Part shown: positions 7,802-16,895 of the stretch, one piece after another
Position numbering within the stretch: the stretch's first letter is position 1
Layout: each line of letters opens with the position of its first letter
NCBI GenBank assembly: GCA_002842855.1
Contig: PHEE01000010.1
Coordinates: forward strand, 33,165-97,164
DNA length: 64,000 nt
Source: Alphaproteobacteria bacterium HGW-Alphaproteobacteria-4
Lineage (GTDB): Bacteria; Pseudomonadota; Alphaproteobacteria; Rhodobacterales; Rhodobacteraceae
Direction of reading: 5' to 3'
The notes under the pieces: model-generated
Databases searched by the model: none
Told to the model about the DNA's origin: nothing
The model's input: the letters and a program-made list of their open reading frames with translations, nothing else
Program-made: the position numbers and the translations under genes

Positions 7802-8719
7802 ATGCTCGATGTCTTGTCCAGCCCCCTTGGGGCGCTCCGCTACCTCGCCCGGTCCGAGGGCACACTGGGCGTCATTACCCAGACCGAGGGCACCTCGTAC
7901 CGCCTTGCCGGCGCGATGATGGCATTCGGGCTTGACGGTGCACGGGTGGGGTCACTTTCGTCAGGTTGCATCGAGGATGACCTTTGGGAACACGCCAAAC
8001 GCGCGCAAGCAAGCGGCCTGCCGGTGTCGCTTTGTTACGGCGCGGGGTCGCCCTTTTTCGATCTGAAGCTGCCCTGCGGCGGCAGCATGTCGGTTCTGCT
8101 GGTGCCGCGACCCGACCGCGCAATCCTGGCCGCAGCGCTGGCGCAGACGCGCGCCCGCCAATCGGCGCGGCTGGCCATCAACACCACAAACGGTGCCCTG
8201 ACGATCGGCGAGGCAAGCGAGGGTTTTCATATCGACCTTCAGCCCGAGCTGCGCTTCATGGTGTTCGGACAAGGCGTCGAAGCACAGATCTTCGCCCGGC
8301 TTGCGGGTGGTTCGGGGTTCGAGGTCGATCTGTTCGGCCACGACATTCCTGCCAGCGGCGTCGGCGCCCGCGGCAATGTCCGGTTTCATCTGGTCGACAA
8401 TTTTCGCGGTTTCCAACCGCCGCAGCCTGACCGCTGGACCGCCGTGACCCTGTTCTTTCACAGCCACGACCACGAGGCGCACATCCTTGCGCAGCTGTTG
8501 GGGTCCGAGGCGTTTTATATCGGCGCGCAGGGCAGCCGCCGCGCCAAGGACCGCCTGTTGGCCGAACTGCGCGCGATCGGCCTTGCCGAGCCCAGGCTGC
8601 GGCAGTTTCGCGACAAATTCGGGCTGGTCCCGTCGTGCCGCGACCCGCGCACGCTGGCGGTTTCGGTGCTGGCCGATGTGCTCTGCGTCGCCGCCGAAGG
8701 TTCTGAACCCGGCGCCTAG
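7802..8719 (+). CDS. XdhC/CoxI family molybdoenzyme maturation protein
   Basis: A 305-aa protein of the XdhC/CoxI family. These proteins bind the molybdenum cofactor (or its cytosine dinucleotide form), help its sulfuration and insert it into xanthine-dehydrogenase or CO-dehydrogenase-type enzymes. The N-terminal XdhC domain shows EGTSYRLAGAMM and the SSGCIEDDLW motif with its conserved Cys. The C-terminal Rossmann domain holds FFHSHDHEAHILAQLL, FYIGAQGSRRAKDRLL and the final SCRDPRTLAVSVLADVL segment. A GTG at 7796 is an alternative start. The next gene is a MocA-like nucleotidyltransferase, the common partner, but no target oxidase is in the window. Confidence 0.88.
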   Translation: MLDVLSSPLGALRYLARSEGTLGVITQTEGTSYRLAGAMMAFGLDGARVGSLSSGCIEDDLWEHAKRAQASGLPVSLCYGAGSPFFDLKLPCGGSMSVLLVPRPDRAILAAALAQTRARQSARLAINTTNGALTIGEASEGFHIDLQPELRFMVFGQGVEAQIFARLAGGSGFEVDLFGHDIPASGVGARGNVRFHLVDNFRGFQPPQPDRWTAVTLFFHSHDHEAHILAQLLGSEAFYIGAQGSRRAKDRLLAELRAIGLAEPRLRQFRDKFGLVPSCRDPRTLAVSVLADVLCVAAEGSEPGA

Positions 8720-8773
8720 ACCAACCGCGCTCGGCCGCGCCGAGGCTGGACAGGCGCCACCCTGCAGCGCAGC

Positions 8774-9403
8774 ATGGGCGACATGGGCAAGGTGCTGATC
8801 CTGATACCGGCGGCGGGTGCTGCGGCGCGCATGCGGGGCATCGACAAGCTGGCGCTTCGCGTGGGCGGGCAACCGATGTTGACCCATGCCGCTGCAATTG
8901 CCGCGCAGACCGGGCACGATGTTCTGGTCACCTTGCGGGCAGGCGACAGCACGCGGCGAGCCTTGCTGGCCGGGCAGCGCGCAAGCACCGCCGAACTGGC
9001 CGACGCCGCCGAGGGCATGTCAGCCTCGCTGCGCGAAGGCGCGCGTCAGGCGCAGGCGCGCGGGGCGGCGGCGCTGATGGTCGTGCCTGCTGATCTGCCG
9101 TGGCTTACGCCGGCAGACCTGAGCGCGGTTCTCGCGGCCTGGGCCGAGATGCCAGATCACGCATTGCGCGGCACCGCCGAAGACGGCACCCCCGGCCACC
9201 CGGTGGTGCTGCCTGCGCGGGTCTTCACGCAGTTTCTGGCCCTGCGCGGCGATATCGGCGCGCGCGCGGTGCTGGCGCAGTCCGGGGTGCGGCATCTGCC
9301 GTTGCCGGGCAGGCACGCGGTCGCCGATATCGATACCCCCGAAGACTACGCCGCCCTGCCGCAAAACCCCGCATCGCCGCCTTCGGAACCCGGCCAGAGC
9401 TGA
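8774..9403 (+). CDS. MobA/MocA-like molybdopterin nucleotidyltransferase
   Basis: A 209-aa NTP-transferase (GT-A-like fold). The nucleotide-binding signature is PAAGAAARMRGIDKL near residues 12-26; VVPADLPWLTPADL provides the metal-binding Asp; TPGHPVVLP is the product-site motif typical of the MocA branch; and VADIDTPEDYAAL closes the fold. MocA makes molybdopterin cytosine dinucleotide from CTP, the cofactor form used by xanthine-oxidase-family enzymes, and this fits the xdhC gene 54 nt upstream. Whether it uses CTP or GTP is inferred from context. A second ATG at 8783 is possible and neither start has a strong ribosome site. Confidence 0.82.
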   Translation: MGDMGKVLILIPAAGAAARMRGIDKLALRVGGQPMLTHAAAIAAQTGHDVLVTLRAGDSTRRALLAGQRASTAELADAAEGMSASLREGARQAQARGAAALMVVPADLPWLTPADLSAVLAAWAEMPDHALRGTAEDGTPGHPVVLPARVFTQFLALRGDIGARAVLAQSGVRHLPLPGRHAVADIDTPEDYAALPQNPASPPSEPGQS

Positions 9404-9555
9404 CGCGCGCCCGCGCGGCGGGCGGCCATGGGAATTGCATATGCCATGCACCGCCACGGCCCGACACGCTCGATTTTCCGTTCAACAACCGCATGCTGGT
9501 GGCGGGCTGGCGGTTTCTTTTTCCCGACACAGCGCGCTTCGCGCCCGCAGATGGC

Positions 9556-10617
9556 TCAACCTTTTTCGCTGCCCAAAGTGCCGCGCCGCGCGGCACCACA
9601 CTGTGGGCAATCGGGGTTTCTCGCTATGGCGATTACCCGGCTTTCGCCCCAGAGCGCATCATGAATGACCAGCCGCCCGCGCAAGGATTGCCCCGCGCCG
9701 GTGATCTCCTTGATCGCTTCGGCCGCCATCATCGAACCCACAATGCCCGGCAGCGCCCCCACCACCCCCGCCTCGGCACAGGTCGGCGCCAGCCCCGGCG
9801 CGGGCGCCTCGGGAAACACGCAGGCATAGCAGGGCGCGCCGCGGGCGGGGTCATAAAGGCTCAGTTGCCCCTCCCATTGCGTGATCGCGCCCGAAAGCAG
9901 CGGCTTGCCCGCCGCCACGCAGGCGGCGTTCAAAAGGTACCGGGTCACAAAATTGTCGGACCCGTCGAGGATAAGATCATAGTCCGCCACCAGCCCGGCC
10001 ACGTTTTCCGCACCCACCCGCACCGGATGCGCGCGCACCTCGATAAAGGGGTTGAGCGCCTTCATCGCGATCTGAGCCGAGCGCACTTTTGCCAGCCCGA
10101 TCCGCGCGTCGGTGTGGATCACCTGCCGTTGCAGGTTCGCGTTTGAAACGGTGTCGTCATCCACCACCCCGATCGTGCCCACCCCCGCTGCCGCCAGATA
10201 CAGCAGCACCGGCGAGCCAAGGCCCCCCGCGCCCACCACCAGCACCCGTGCCGACTTCAGCCGTGCCTGACCCGGCCCACCGATCTCGCGCAACACGATG
10301 TGGCGCGCGTAGCGCTCCAGCTCGGCTGCCGAAAACCTGCCCTCTGCTGGCGCGGCTGCGGGTGCGGGTCTCGCCCGCGCCCGCAGCCCCCGCACCAGCA
10401 TGCCATAGCCCAGCGCCAGCGCCAGTACTCCACCCAGCACCAGCCAGCCGCGCAGGCTGCCACCGGCCCGCACCAGCAAGGGGTGCCCCACCGGCAGCGC
10501 CAGATGCGCCAGCACGACCGCCGCCCACAGCCCCGCCAGCAGCCCGCCAATACCGCGCGCCGACAACCGCAGCATCAGCCCGAACGATACCAGCGCAATT
10601 GCCAGCAGCACCACCAT
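9556..10617 (-). CDS. MoeB/ThiF-type adenylyltransferase with N-terminal membrane anchor
   Basis: A 353-aa E1-like enzyme that adenylates the C-terminal glycine of a small sulfur-carrier protein (MoaD or ThiS) for molybdopterin or thiamine synthesis. The catalytic part begins about residue 95 (FSAAELERYARHIVL), with the ATP loop VVGAGGLGSP at 127-136, NLQRQVIH, DGSDNFVTRY, zinc ligands C263-x2-C266 and C337-x2-C340, and a candidate catalytic Cys280. Residues 1-80 form two to three hydrophobic segments, then a Pro/Ala linker. Ordinary MoeB (about 250 aa) lacks this extension, which would tether the enzyme to the inner membrane. It lies upstream-adjacent to dut-derived transcription on the same strand. 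Confidence 0.85.
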   Translation of the reverse strand: MVVLLAIALVSFGLMLRLSARGIGGLLAGLWAAVVLAHLALPVGHPLLVRAGGSLRGWLVLGGVLALALGYGMLVRGLRARARPAPAAAPAEGRFSAAELERYARHIVLREIGGPGQARLKSARVLVVGAGGLGSPVLLYLAAAGVGTIGVVDDDTVSNANLQRQVIHTDARIGLAKVRSAQIAMKALNPFIEVRAHPVRVGAENVAGLVADYDLILDGSDNFVTRYLLNAACVAAGKPLLSGAITQWEGQLSLYDPARGAPCYACVFPEAPAPGLAPTCAEAGVVGALPGIVGSMMAAEAIKEITGAGQSLRGRLVIHDALWGESRVIAIARNPDCPQCGAARRGTLGSEKG

Positions 10618-10628
10618 GACCTGCCCCC

Positions 10629-11093
10629 TCAGCCGCGCCCGGTCGAGCCAAAGCCGCCCGCGCCGCGCGCCGTTTCGCCCAAGCCGCCGACCGGCTCAAA
10701 CGCCGCCTGCACCACCGGCGCCACCACCATCTGCGCGATCCGCTCGCCGTGGCCGACAACGAACGCCTCATCCCCGAGGTTGACAAGGATCACCCCCAAT
10801 GGCCCGCGATAATCGCTGTCGATCGTGCCCGGCGCGTTGGCCAGCGTGATGCCATGCTTCAGCGCCAGCCCCGAACGTGGTCGCAGCTGCACCTCGAACC
10901 CCGGCGGAATTTCCAGCCGCAACCCGGTCGGCACCAGTATCCGCTGCATCGGCGCCAGCCGCAGCCCGGTGCTGCGCTTTGCCTCGGGCAGGTTGGCTCG
11001 AAGATCGGCCCCGGCGGCCCCCGCAGTTTCATACCCCGGCAGCGGCACCAACGGATCGGCCCAGGATTCGCGCAGCACTGCTATTCTTGCCAT
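10629..11093 (-). CDS. dut: Deoxyuridine 5'-triphosphate nucleotidohydrolase (dUTPase)
   Basis: This trimeric enzyme hydrolyses dUTP to dUMP and pyrophosphate, keeping uracil out of DNA and feeding dTMP synthesis. The 154-aa product shows the five dUTPase motifs: AGAADLRANL-like motif 1, [11 protein letters not shown], the uracil-binding hairpin [18 protein letters not shown] with its catalytic Asp, GERIAQMV, and the glycine-rich C-terminal arm [19 protein letters not shown] that closes over the phosphates. The gene stops 11 nt before the moeB-like start and the two are probably co-transcribed. Confidence 0.95.
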   Translation of the reverse strand: MARIAVLRESWADPLVPLPGYETAGAAGADLRANLPEAKRSTGLRLAPMQRILVPTGLRLEIPPGFEVQLRPRSGLALKHGITLANAPGTIDSDYRGPLGVILVNLGDEAFVVGHGERIAQMVVAPVVQAAFEPVGGLGETARGAGGFGSTGRG

Positions 11094-11223
11094 TCACAGC
11101 CCTCCAGGGTGGCGCCGGCGCGCGCGTGGCCCGCCCCTGCACCTGCCGCGGCAATCCACGGCGCCGCTCTTTCATACTGAAACGGCGCATATCCACAAGC
11201 GCCGGCTGACCCGCGGCGTCGCC

Positions 11224-12240
11224 TCAGCCCGGGGCCCGCGCCTCAGCCGCGACCGTCGCCGGGCCGGGAAAATGGCACGCCACCAGATGGTCACCCGCTG
11301 CGGGTTGCGGTGCCAGCTCGGCGCAGATGGCTTGCGCGCGCGCACAGCGGGTGCGGAACACGCAACCCGAAGGCGGCGCCAGCGGCGAGGGCAGATCACC
11401 CGCCAGCGGAATCACAACCTTGCCACGCTCGCGCACCGGATCCGGGATCGGCACCGCAGACAACAGCGCCTGCGTATAGGGGTGCTGTGGCGCGGCGTAG
11501 AGCGCGCGCCCTGCGGCCATTTCCATCATCCGGCCAAGGTAGAGCACCATCACCCGGTTCGAGATATGTTTTACCACGCTCAGATCATGCGCGATGAAGA
11601 TCAGCGTCAGGCCAAGGTCGCGCTGCAATTCCATCAGCAGGTTGATGACCTGCGCCTGAATCGAGACATCGAGTGCCGAAACCGGCTCATCGCAGATCAC
11701 CAGTTTCGGACCCACCACCAGCGCGCGGGCAATGCCGATTCGCTGGCACTGGCCGCCCGAAAATTCATGTGGATAGCGGTTGATCTGGTTGGGCAGCAGG
11801 CCGACGCGGTCCATCAACGCCTTCACGCGCAGCTTTACCTCATCGGCGCCCAGTTCGGGGTGGTGCGTGCGCAGGGGCTCGGCGATGATCTCGCCCACCG
11901 TCATGCGCGGGTTCAGGCTGGCCAGCGGGTCTTGAAACACCATCTGGATGTCGGCGCGGTATTTCAGCATCGCATGGCGGCTGAGCGACAAGAGGTCGGT
12001 CTTGCCCTGCCAGATCGCCTGGCCGGTGGCGGGCACCATCTGGATCAGCGCGCGCGCAAGCGTGGATTTGCCGCAGCCGGATTCGCCAACGATGCCCAGC
12101 ACCTCGCCCTCGGCCAGATCGAAGCTGACGCCATTGACCGCGTGCAGTTTGCGCGGCGGGGTCCAGGGCCAGTCGCCTTCGCGGCGCAGCGTGAATGCAA
12201 CATGCAGATCGCGGACACTCAAAAGCGGGGTGTCGGTCAT
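11224..12240 (-). CDS. oppF: Oligopeptide ABC transporter ATP-binding protein OppF
   Basis: A 338-aa ATPase of the peptide/nickel importer family and the last gene of the opp operon. Walker A is GESGCGKST (about 52-60), the signature is FSGGQCQR, Walker B is LVICDEP, and the switch His lies in FIAHDLS. The C-terminal oligopeptide-transporter extension contains the Cys-rich GCVFRTRCARAQAIC segment, which coordinates an Fe-S cluster or metal in related OppD/F proteins. Its ATG overlaps the oppD stop by 4 nt (ATGA), fixing the start. A longer open frame upstream belongs to the oppD region. Confidence 0.93.
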   Translation of the reverse strand: MTDTPLLSVRDLHVAFTLRREGDWPWTPPRKLHAVNGVSFDLAEGEVLGIVGESGCGKSTLARALIQMVPATGQAIWQGKTDLLSLSRHAMLKYRADIQMVFQDPLASLNPRMTVGEIIAEPLRTHHPELGADEVKLRVKALMDRVGLLPNQINRYPHEFSGGQCQRIGIARALVVGPKLVICDEPVSALDVSIQAQVINLLMELQRDLGLTLIFIAHDLSVVKHISNRVMVLYLGRMMEMAAGRALYAAPQHPYTQALLSAVPIPDPVRERGKVVIPLAGDLPSPLAPPSGCVFRTRCARAQAICAELAPQPAAGDHLVACHFPGPATVAAEARAPG

Positions 12241-13205
12241 GCCAGTTCCTCCAGACTGCGGTTGCAGGCGCGCCAGCGGTCCGGTGCGAATTCGGTCAGC
12301 GGCGCCAACGCCTGCACGCAATCATCCCCCGCGTATTCACAGCGCGGCGCAAAGGGGCAGCCCTGTTGCGCGCGTGTCATGTTGGGCGGACTGCCGGGGA
12401 TGCTGTCAAGCGCGCCGCCCTCATGGTCCACCCGCGGAATCGCGCGCAACAGGCCGCGCGTATAGGGGTGCGTGGGGTCGGCGAATAGCGGATGCACGGG
12501 GGCCGCCTCCATCACGCGGCCACCATAAAGCACCATCACCCGCTCGCAGAACCCGGCGATCACGCCAAGATCGTGCGTGATGAGAATCGTGGCCATGCCG
12601 AATTCGCGCTGCAATTCGACCAAGAGCTGCATGATCTGCGCCTGCACCGTCACATCAAGCGCGGTGGTCGGCTCATCGGCAATCAGAATGTCGGGGTTGC
12701 ACAGAAGCGACATCGCGATCATCACCCGCTGCCGCATGCCACCAGAAAACTCGTGCGGGTACAGGCTGATGCGGCCCTTCGCATCGGGAATTTTTACCGC
12801 ATCAAGCATGCGCAGGCTGTTGGCCAGCGCCTCGCGCTTACCCATGCCCTTGTGGTGGATCAGCACCTCGGCCATCTGGTCGCTCACCCGCATGTAGGGA
12901 TTGAGCGAGGTCATCGGGTCTTGAAACACCATGGCAATATGGTTGGCGCGGATCGGGTTGATGACGGCGGGCGGCGCATTGAGGATTTCGCGCCCGTCAT
13001 AGCGCACCGAACCGCGCGCGCGCCCGTTTTGCGCCAGAAGGCCCATGATCGCGAACGCCAACTGGCTTTTTCCCGAACCGCTTTCGCCCACGATGCCAAG
13101 GGTCTCGCCGCGCTCCAGCGTCAGGTTGACACCGTTGACCGCGTTCACGGTGCCGTCGTTGGTGGCAAACGAAACACCAAGGTCTTTCACTTCCAGCAAG
13201 GCCAT
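12237..13205 (-). CDS. oppD: Oligopeptide ABC transporter ATP-binding protein OppD
   Basis: A 322-aa ATPase that pairs with OppF to power peptide import. Walker A is GESGSGKSQ (about 40-48), the Q loop is VFQDPMTSLNPYM, the signature FSGGMRQRVMIAM, Walker B ILIADEPTTALD and the switch His ITHDLG. The C-terminal Cys cluster GCPFAPRCEYAGDDC matches the family. The ATG lies one base after the oppC stop triplet and the stop overlaps oppF by 4 nt, so translation is likely coupled. Confidence 0.93.
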   Translation of the reverse strand: MALLEVKDLGVSFATNDGTVNAVNGVNLTLERGETLGIVGESGSGKSQLAFAIMGLLAQNGRARGSVRYDGREILNAPPAVINPIRANHIAMVFQDPMTSLNPYMRVSDQMAEVLIHHKGMGKREALANSLRMLDAVKIPDAKGRISLYPHEFSGGMRQRVMIAMSLLCNPDILIADEPTTALDVTVQAQIMQLLVELQREFGMATILITHDLGVIAGFCERVMVLYGGRVMEAAPVHPLFADPTHPYTRGLLRAIPRVDHEGGALDSIPGSPPNMTRAQQGCPFAPRCEYAGDDCVQALAPLTEFAPDRWRACNRSLEELA

Positions 13206-13206
13206 G

Positions 13207-14133
13207 TCAGCGGTCCTTCGGGTCAAGCGCATCGCGCAGGCCATCGCCGACGAAGAAGAAGGCAAACAGCGTGATAATGAAGAAGAAAAGCGGAAAGGCC
13301 AGCTGCCAGAGGGTGCCATAGTTGATGGTGCGCGAGCCTTCGGATATCAGCGCGCCCCAGCTGGTCAGCGGCTCCTGCACGCCCAGCCCGAGAAAGCTGA
13401 TGAAACTTTCGGTCAAGATCATCAGCGGCACCAGCAGCGTGGCATAGACCGCAACCACCCCCAGAAGGTTCGGCACGATGTGGCGGCGGATGATCGTCAG
13501 CCGCGAAACCCCGGTGGCCTCGGCCGCCTCGATGAATTCCTTGTGCTTGAGGCTCAGCGTCTGGCCGCGCACGATCCGGCTCATGTCAAGCCAGCTTATC
13601 AGCCCTATGCCCATGAACAGCATGATGATCGAGCGGCCAAACACCACCAAGAGCAGAATCAGCACGAACATGTAGGGAATCGCCATCAGAATATCGACAG
13701 TGCGCATCATCACGTTGTCGGTGCGCCCGCCGACATAGCCCGCGAAAGCGCCGTAGAAGGTGCCCACCAGCACCGCAATGGCGCTGCCGACAATTCCCAC
13801 GGCAAGGCTGATCTGGGTGCCCTGCACGGTGCGCGCGAACAGATCGCGGCCAAGGTCATCGGTGCCGAAATAATGGCCGTTGGAAAGTGATGGCCCGCCT
13901 TTTTCGGCGATCTGCCCCATGATCGAGAAATCAAGCGTTTCGTTGGAATACCGCGCGATCGAACTGCCAAATACCGCAAAGGCCAGCACGAGCAAAAGCA
14001 CGATCAGCCCGCCCACCGCCGCCTTGTTCTTGAAGAACCGCTTGCGCGCATCAGCCCATAGCGAGCGGCCCTTGACCTCGTCACCCGCCAGCCGGTCGGC
14101 AAGGCTTTTCATCTTGGTGTTTTCGATGAGCAT
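13207..14133 (-). CDS. oppC: Oligopeptide ABC transporter permease OppC
   Basis: A 308-aa inner-membrane permease. It has the OppC N-terminal domain (SLWADARKRFFKNKAAVGGLIV), followed by a periplasmic loop with FGTDDLGRDLFARTVQGTQISL, which is a strong OppC/DppC signature. The BPD permease core ends with the EAA loop EAAEATGVSRLTIIRRHIVPN. It lies 3 nt after oppB and directly before oppD on the minus strand. Confidence 0.93.
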   Translation of the reverse strand: MLIENTKMKSLADRLAGDEVKGRSLWADARKRFFKNKAAVGGLIVLLLVLAFAVFGSSIARYSNETLDFSIMGQIAEKGGPSLSNGHYFGTDDLGRDLFARTVQGTQISLAVGIVGSAIAVLVGTFYGAFAGYVGGRTDNVMMRTVDILMAIPYMFVLILLLVVFGRSIIMLFMGIGLISWLDMSRIVRGQTLSLKHKEFIEAAEATGVSRLTIIRRHIVPNLLGVVAVYATLLVPLMILTESFISFLGLGVQEPLTSWGALISEGSRTINYGTLWQLAFPLFFFIITLFAFFFVGDGLRDALDPKDR

Positions 14134-14136
14134 GAT

Positions 14137-15060
14137 CTAGTACCGGATCTTTGGGTCGATCCAGGCGTAAAGGATATCGACCAGAAGGTTGAAGAGAACC
14201 GTGAGCGTGCCGACCAGAATCGTCACCCCCATCATCACCGCATAGTCGCGGTTGAGCGCGCTATCGACGAACGCCTTGCCGATGCCGCCGGTGGAAAAAT
14301 ACATGTCCACCACCACCGAACCGGTGATCATCGTCACGAACGCCGGGCCGAGGTAGGAAACCACCGGTAGCATCGCCGGCTTGAGCGCGTGGCGAATGAT
14401 GACCTTGCGCATCGGCAGACCCTTGGCCTTGGCGGTGCGGATGTGGTTCGAGTTCATCACCTCAAGCATCGAGGAGCGGGTGATCCGTGCGATCGAGGCC
14501 ATGAACGAGGTTGAAAGCGCCACCACCGGCATGATCAGATATTGCCATTGACCGCCCTCCCAGCCGCCGCCGGGCAACCAGCCCAGCCAGAGCGTGAAGA
14601 CCAGCACCAGAATCGGCGCCATCACGAAGTTGGGCAGCACCTGCGCACCGATCGAAATGCCGACCGCGAGGTAATCGAGCCAGCTGTTGTGCCGGATCGC
14701 CGCCGCCACGCCAAGGCCGACCCCCACCACCACCGCCACCACAAAGGAAATCGCGCCATAGGTCAGCGTGACCGGAAAGCCCTGCGCGATGATCGCGTTG
14801 ACCGTGCGATCTTTGTAAATGAACGAGGGGCCAAAATCGAAATGCGCCACGATACCCCAGACATAGGTCAGCATCTGCCGCCACATCGGCTGATCGAGCC
14901 CGTATTTGGCGTTGAGATTGGCCAACACCGCCGGGGGCAAGCCACGTTCCGACGTGAACGGGCCACCCGGTGCGGCATGCATGAGCAGGAACGAGAACAC
15001 GATAAGCAGCAGCAGCGTTGGCACGGCAATGGCCAACCGCCTGACGATATAGGCGAACAT
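14137..15060 (-). CDS. oppB: Oligopeptide ABC transporter permease OppB
   Basis: A 307-aa inner-membrane permease. The N-terminus MFAYIVRRLAIAVPTLLLL with the following FLLMHAAPGGPF is characteristic of OppB/DppB. The EAA loop is TAKAKGLPMRKVIIRHALKPA. The ATG at 15060 begins at this conserved N-terminus; a TTG 15 nt upstream is less likely. A GC hairpin separates it from oppA, which often lowers permease expression relative to the binding protein. Confidence 0.93.
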   Translation of the reverse strand: MFAYIVRRLAIAVPTLLLLIVFSFLLMHAAPGGPFTSERGLPPAVLANLNAKYGLDQPMWRQMLTYVWGIVAHFDFGPSFIYKDRTVNAIIAQGFPVTLTYGAISFVVAVVVGVGLGVAAAIRHNSWLDYLAVGISIGAQVLPNFVMAPILVLVFTLWLGWLPGGGWEGGQWQYLIMPVVALSTSFMASIARITRSSMLEVMNSNHIRTAKAKGLPMRKVIIRHALKPAMLPVVSYLGPAFVTMITGSVVVDMYFSTGGIGKAFVDSALNRDYAVMMGVTILVGTLTVLFNLLVDILYAWIDPKIRY

Positions 15061-15087
15061 GGGTCTGATCCCCAACCGGAAATGGTA

Positions 15088-15114
15088 GGGGGCGCGCGCG
15101 GCGCGCGCACCCCC
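15088..15114 (-). promoter_or_regulatory. GC-rich intercistronic hairpin between oppA and oppB
   Basis: A stable stem made of five G-C pairs, one C/A mismatch and about six alternating G-C pairs around a 3-nt loop. There is no T-run after it, so it is not a full intrinsic terminator. Its position just after the oppA stop suggests partial termination or protection of the oppA message. Confidence 0.55.
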
Positions 15115-15126
15115 GGTTAGCCCTGA

Positions 15127-16740
15127 TTACTTGGCGACGCGGTAGAGGTCGCGTGCGTACCAGGTCTGCATCACGTTCGCGGTCGGAATGCCTTTGATAT
15201 CGGCGGCAATCATGTCGACCTTGGCGTAATGGTAGATCGGAATCACCGGCATTTCGTCGGCGAGGATCTGCTCGGCAGCGGTGTACATCGGCTGCGGATC
15301 AGCTGCGGTTTTCGACTCTTTCATCAACCGATCATACTCTTCCGAGTAGAACTTGCCGTTGTTGTGCCCCGAATACGAGGTGAAGAGGTCGAGGTAGGTC
15401 GAGGCTTCGTTATAGTCGCCGCACCATGCGTAGCGGGCCATCTCGAAGTCCTGGTTCTGCATCTTGTCGGTGTGCACCTGCCATTCCATGTTGTTGAGCG
15501 TCAGCTCAACCCCCAGCGGTTTCCAGAACTGGGCAATGGCGATGGCAATCTTCTTGTGCGCTTCCGAGGTGTTGTAGTTCAGCGTCAGCTTGAGCGGGTT
15601 CGCCGGGCTGTAGCCCGCCGCCGTCAGCAGCTCTTTTGCCTTCGCATCGCGCTCGGCCTGGGTCCAGCCCGCGTATTCGATCTCGGGCATGGTGAAGCCC
15701 GCGGTCGCCCAGTGGGTCCAGTTGTAGGCGGGTTTCTGGCCGCCTTGCAGCACGGCATCCACGATGATGTCGCGGTTGACGCCATACGACAGCGCGCGGC
15801 GCACGTTGACATCTTTCAGCGAGGCCGGACCCTTGTCGGACAGGTTCATCATGTAGATGTAGCTGCACGAATAGGCCGACGAGGTCGCCACATCCGGGTA
15901 TTCGGCCTTCAGTCGCGGGTATTGCCCGGCGGGTACGTTGGTGCGGTCAAGCTCGCCCGCAAGGAACCGCGTCAGCGCCTGGTTTTCGTCGTTGATGGTC
16001 AGCGCGGTGACGGTTTCCAGAATGGTGTGGGCGTCATCCCAGTAGAGCGGGTTGCGCTTGAGCACCAGCTTTTCGCCGTGGATGTGTTCGGCCAGCGTAT
16101 AGGCGCCGTTACCGACGATGTTGGCCGGCAAGGTCCATTCGTTGCCGAACTTTTCAACCGTCGCCTGATGCACCGGGAAGGTCGAGCCATGCACCGTCAT
16201 CGCCGGGAAGTAGGGCAAGGGCGCAAGGATCTTCACCTCAAAGGTGTGGTCATCGACCGCGCGCACGCCAAGCGTATCGGGCGCGGCGGTGCCTGCGGTG
16301 ATTTCGGCGGCGTTTACCACCTGCATCAGTTCCATGTACCAGGCGTATTCCGAGGCAAAGGCCGGGTCGGCAAGGCGGCGCCACGAATAGACGAAATCAT
16401 TGGCGGTGACCGGGTCGCCGTTTGACCATTTCGCATTGTCGCGCAGATGGAACGTGTAGGTCATCTTGTCGTCCGAAAGGTCGTAGCCGGTGGCGACACC
16501 GGGCTCCAGTTCGCCGGTGGGGCCTTCGTTGTAGAGCCCTTCGAACAGCGAACGGATCACGTCCGAACCTTCGACATCGGTGTTGATCTGCGGGTCAAGC
16601 GACTTGATCGCGTCCAAGAGCCAGTAGGTGTAGCTCTGGTTGGCCGACAGCTCTTCGCCCGTTACCGGGTGGGTGGCGGCCCATGCGGGCAGCGCAAGCG
16701 TCAGGCTGAGGATGGTCGAGAGCAAGAGTTTCGTCTTCAT
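15127..16740 (-). CDS. oppA: Periplasmic oligopeptide-binding protein OppA
   Basis: A 537-aa type-II binding protein of the SBP_bac_5 family, with a signal peptide (about residues 1-21, ending Pro-Ala-Trp-Ala-Ala). Family landmarks are SLDPQINTDVEGSDVIRSLFEGL, the FHLRDNAKWSNGDPVTANDFVYSW signature region (about 95-120) and VRRALSYGVNRD. It captures peptides in the periplasm for OppBCDF. The length is normal for OppA/MppA. GGAGGA stands 8 nt before the ATG. It is the first gene of oppABCDF. Confidence 0.95.
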   Translation of the reverse strand: MKTKLLLSTILSLTLALPAWAATHPVTGEELSANQSYTYWLLDAIKSLDPQINTDVEGSDVIRSLFEGLYNEGPTGELEPGVATGYDLSDDKMTYTFHLRDNAKWSNGDPVTANDFVYSWRRLADPAFASEYAWYMELMQVVNAAEITAGTAAPDTLGVRAVDDHTFEVKILAPLPYFPAMTVHGSTFPVHQATVEKFGNEWTLPANIVGNGAYTLAEHIHGEKLVLKRNPLYWDDAHTILETVTALTINDENQALTRFLAGELDRTNVPAGQYPRLKAEYPDVATSSAYSCSYIYMMNLSDKGPASLKDVNVRRALSYGVNRDIIVDAVLQGGQKPAYNWTHWATAGFTMPEIEYAGWTQAERDAKAKELLTAAGYSPANPLKLTLNYNTSEAHKKIAIAIAQFWKPLGVELTLNNMEWQVHTDKMQNQDFEMARYAWCGDYNEASTYLDLFTSYSGHNNGKFYSEEYDRLMKESKTAADPQPMYTAAEQILADEMPVIPIYHYAKVDMIAADIKGIPTANVMQTWYARDLYRVAK

Positions 16741-16780
16741 GTCTGTCCTCCGTTTTTTTGGGGTTGCCCCCTATCCAGTG

Positions 16781-16797
16781 TTCCGCGAAGCGCGGAA
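16781..16797. promoter_or_regulatory. Inverted repeat in the oppA leader/promoter region
   Basis: TTCCGCG-AAG-CGCGGAA is a perfect 7-bp inverted repeat centred about 50 nt upstream of the oppA start. It could be a regulator-binding dyad or a leader hairpin; nothing else identifies the factor. Confidence 0.45.
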
Positions 16798-16895
16798 AGT
16801 GCGCGCAGATTAGATACGAGCTTCTGATAGGTCCATGGGGGAATTGCTAGCGCCCAAAGTGCCGCAGCGGCAGCCGCGATTTTTCCGGCGCCGGA

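Noticed and set aside
9404..9555. Possible small gene between the MocA-like and MoeB-like genes
   Set aside because: Short frames there lack a consistent start, ribosome site or motif; it appears to be a convergent intergenic gap.
15088..15114. GC hairpin as a full terminator of oppA
   Set aside because: No T-run follows and oppBCDF need read-through; listed as an intercistronic regulatory hairpin instead.
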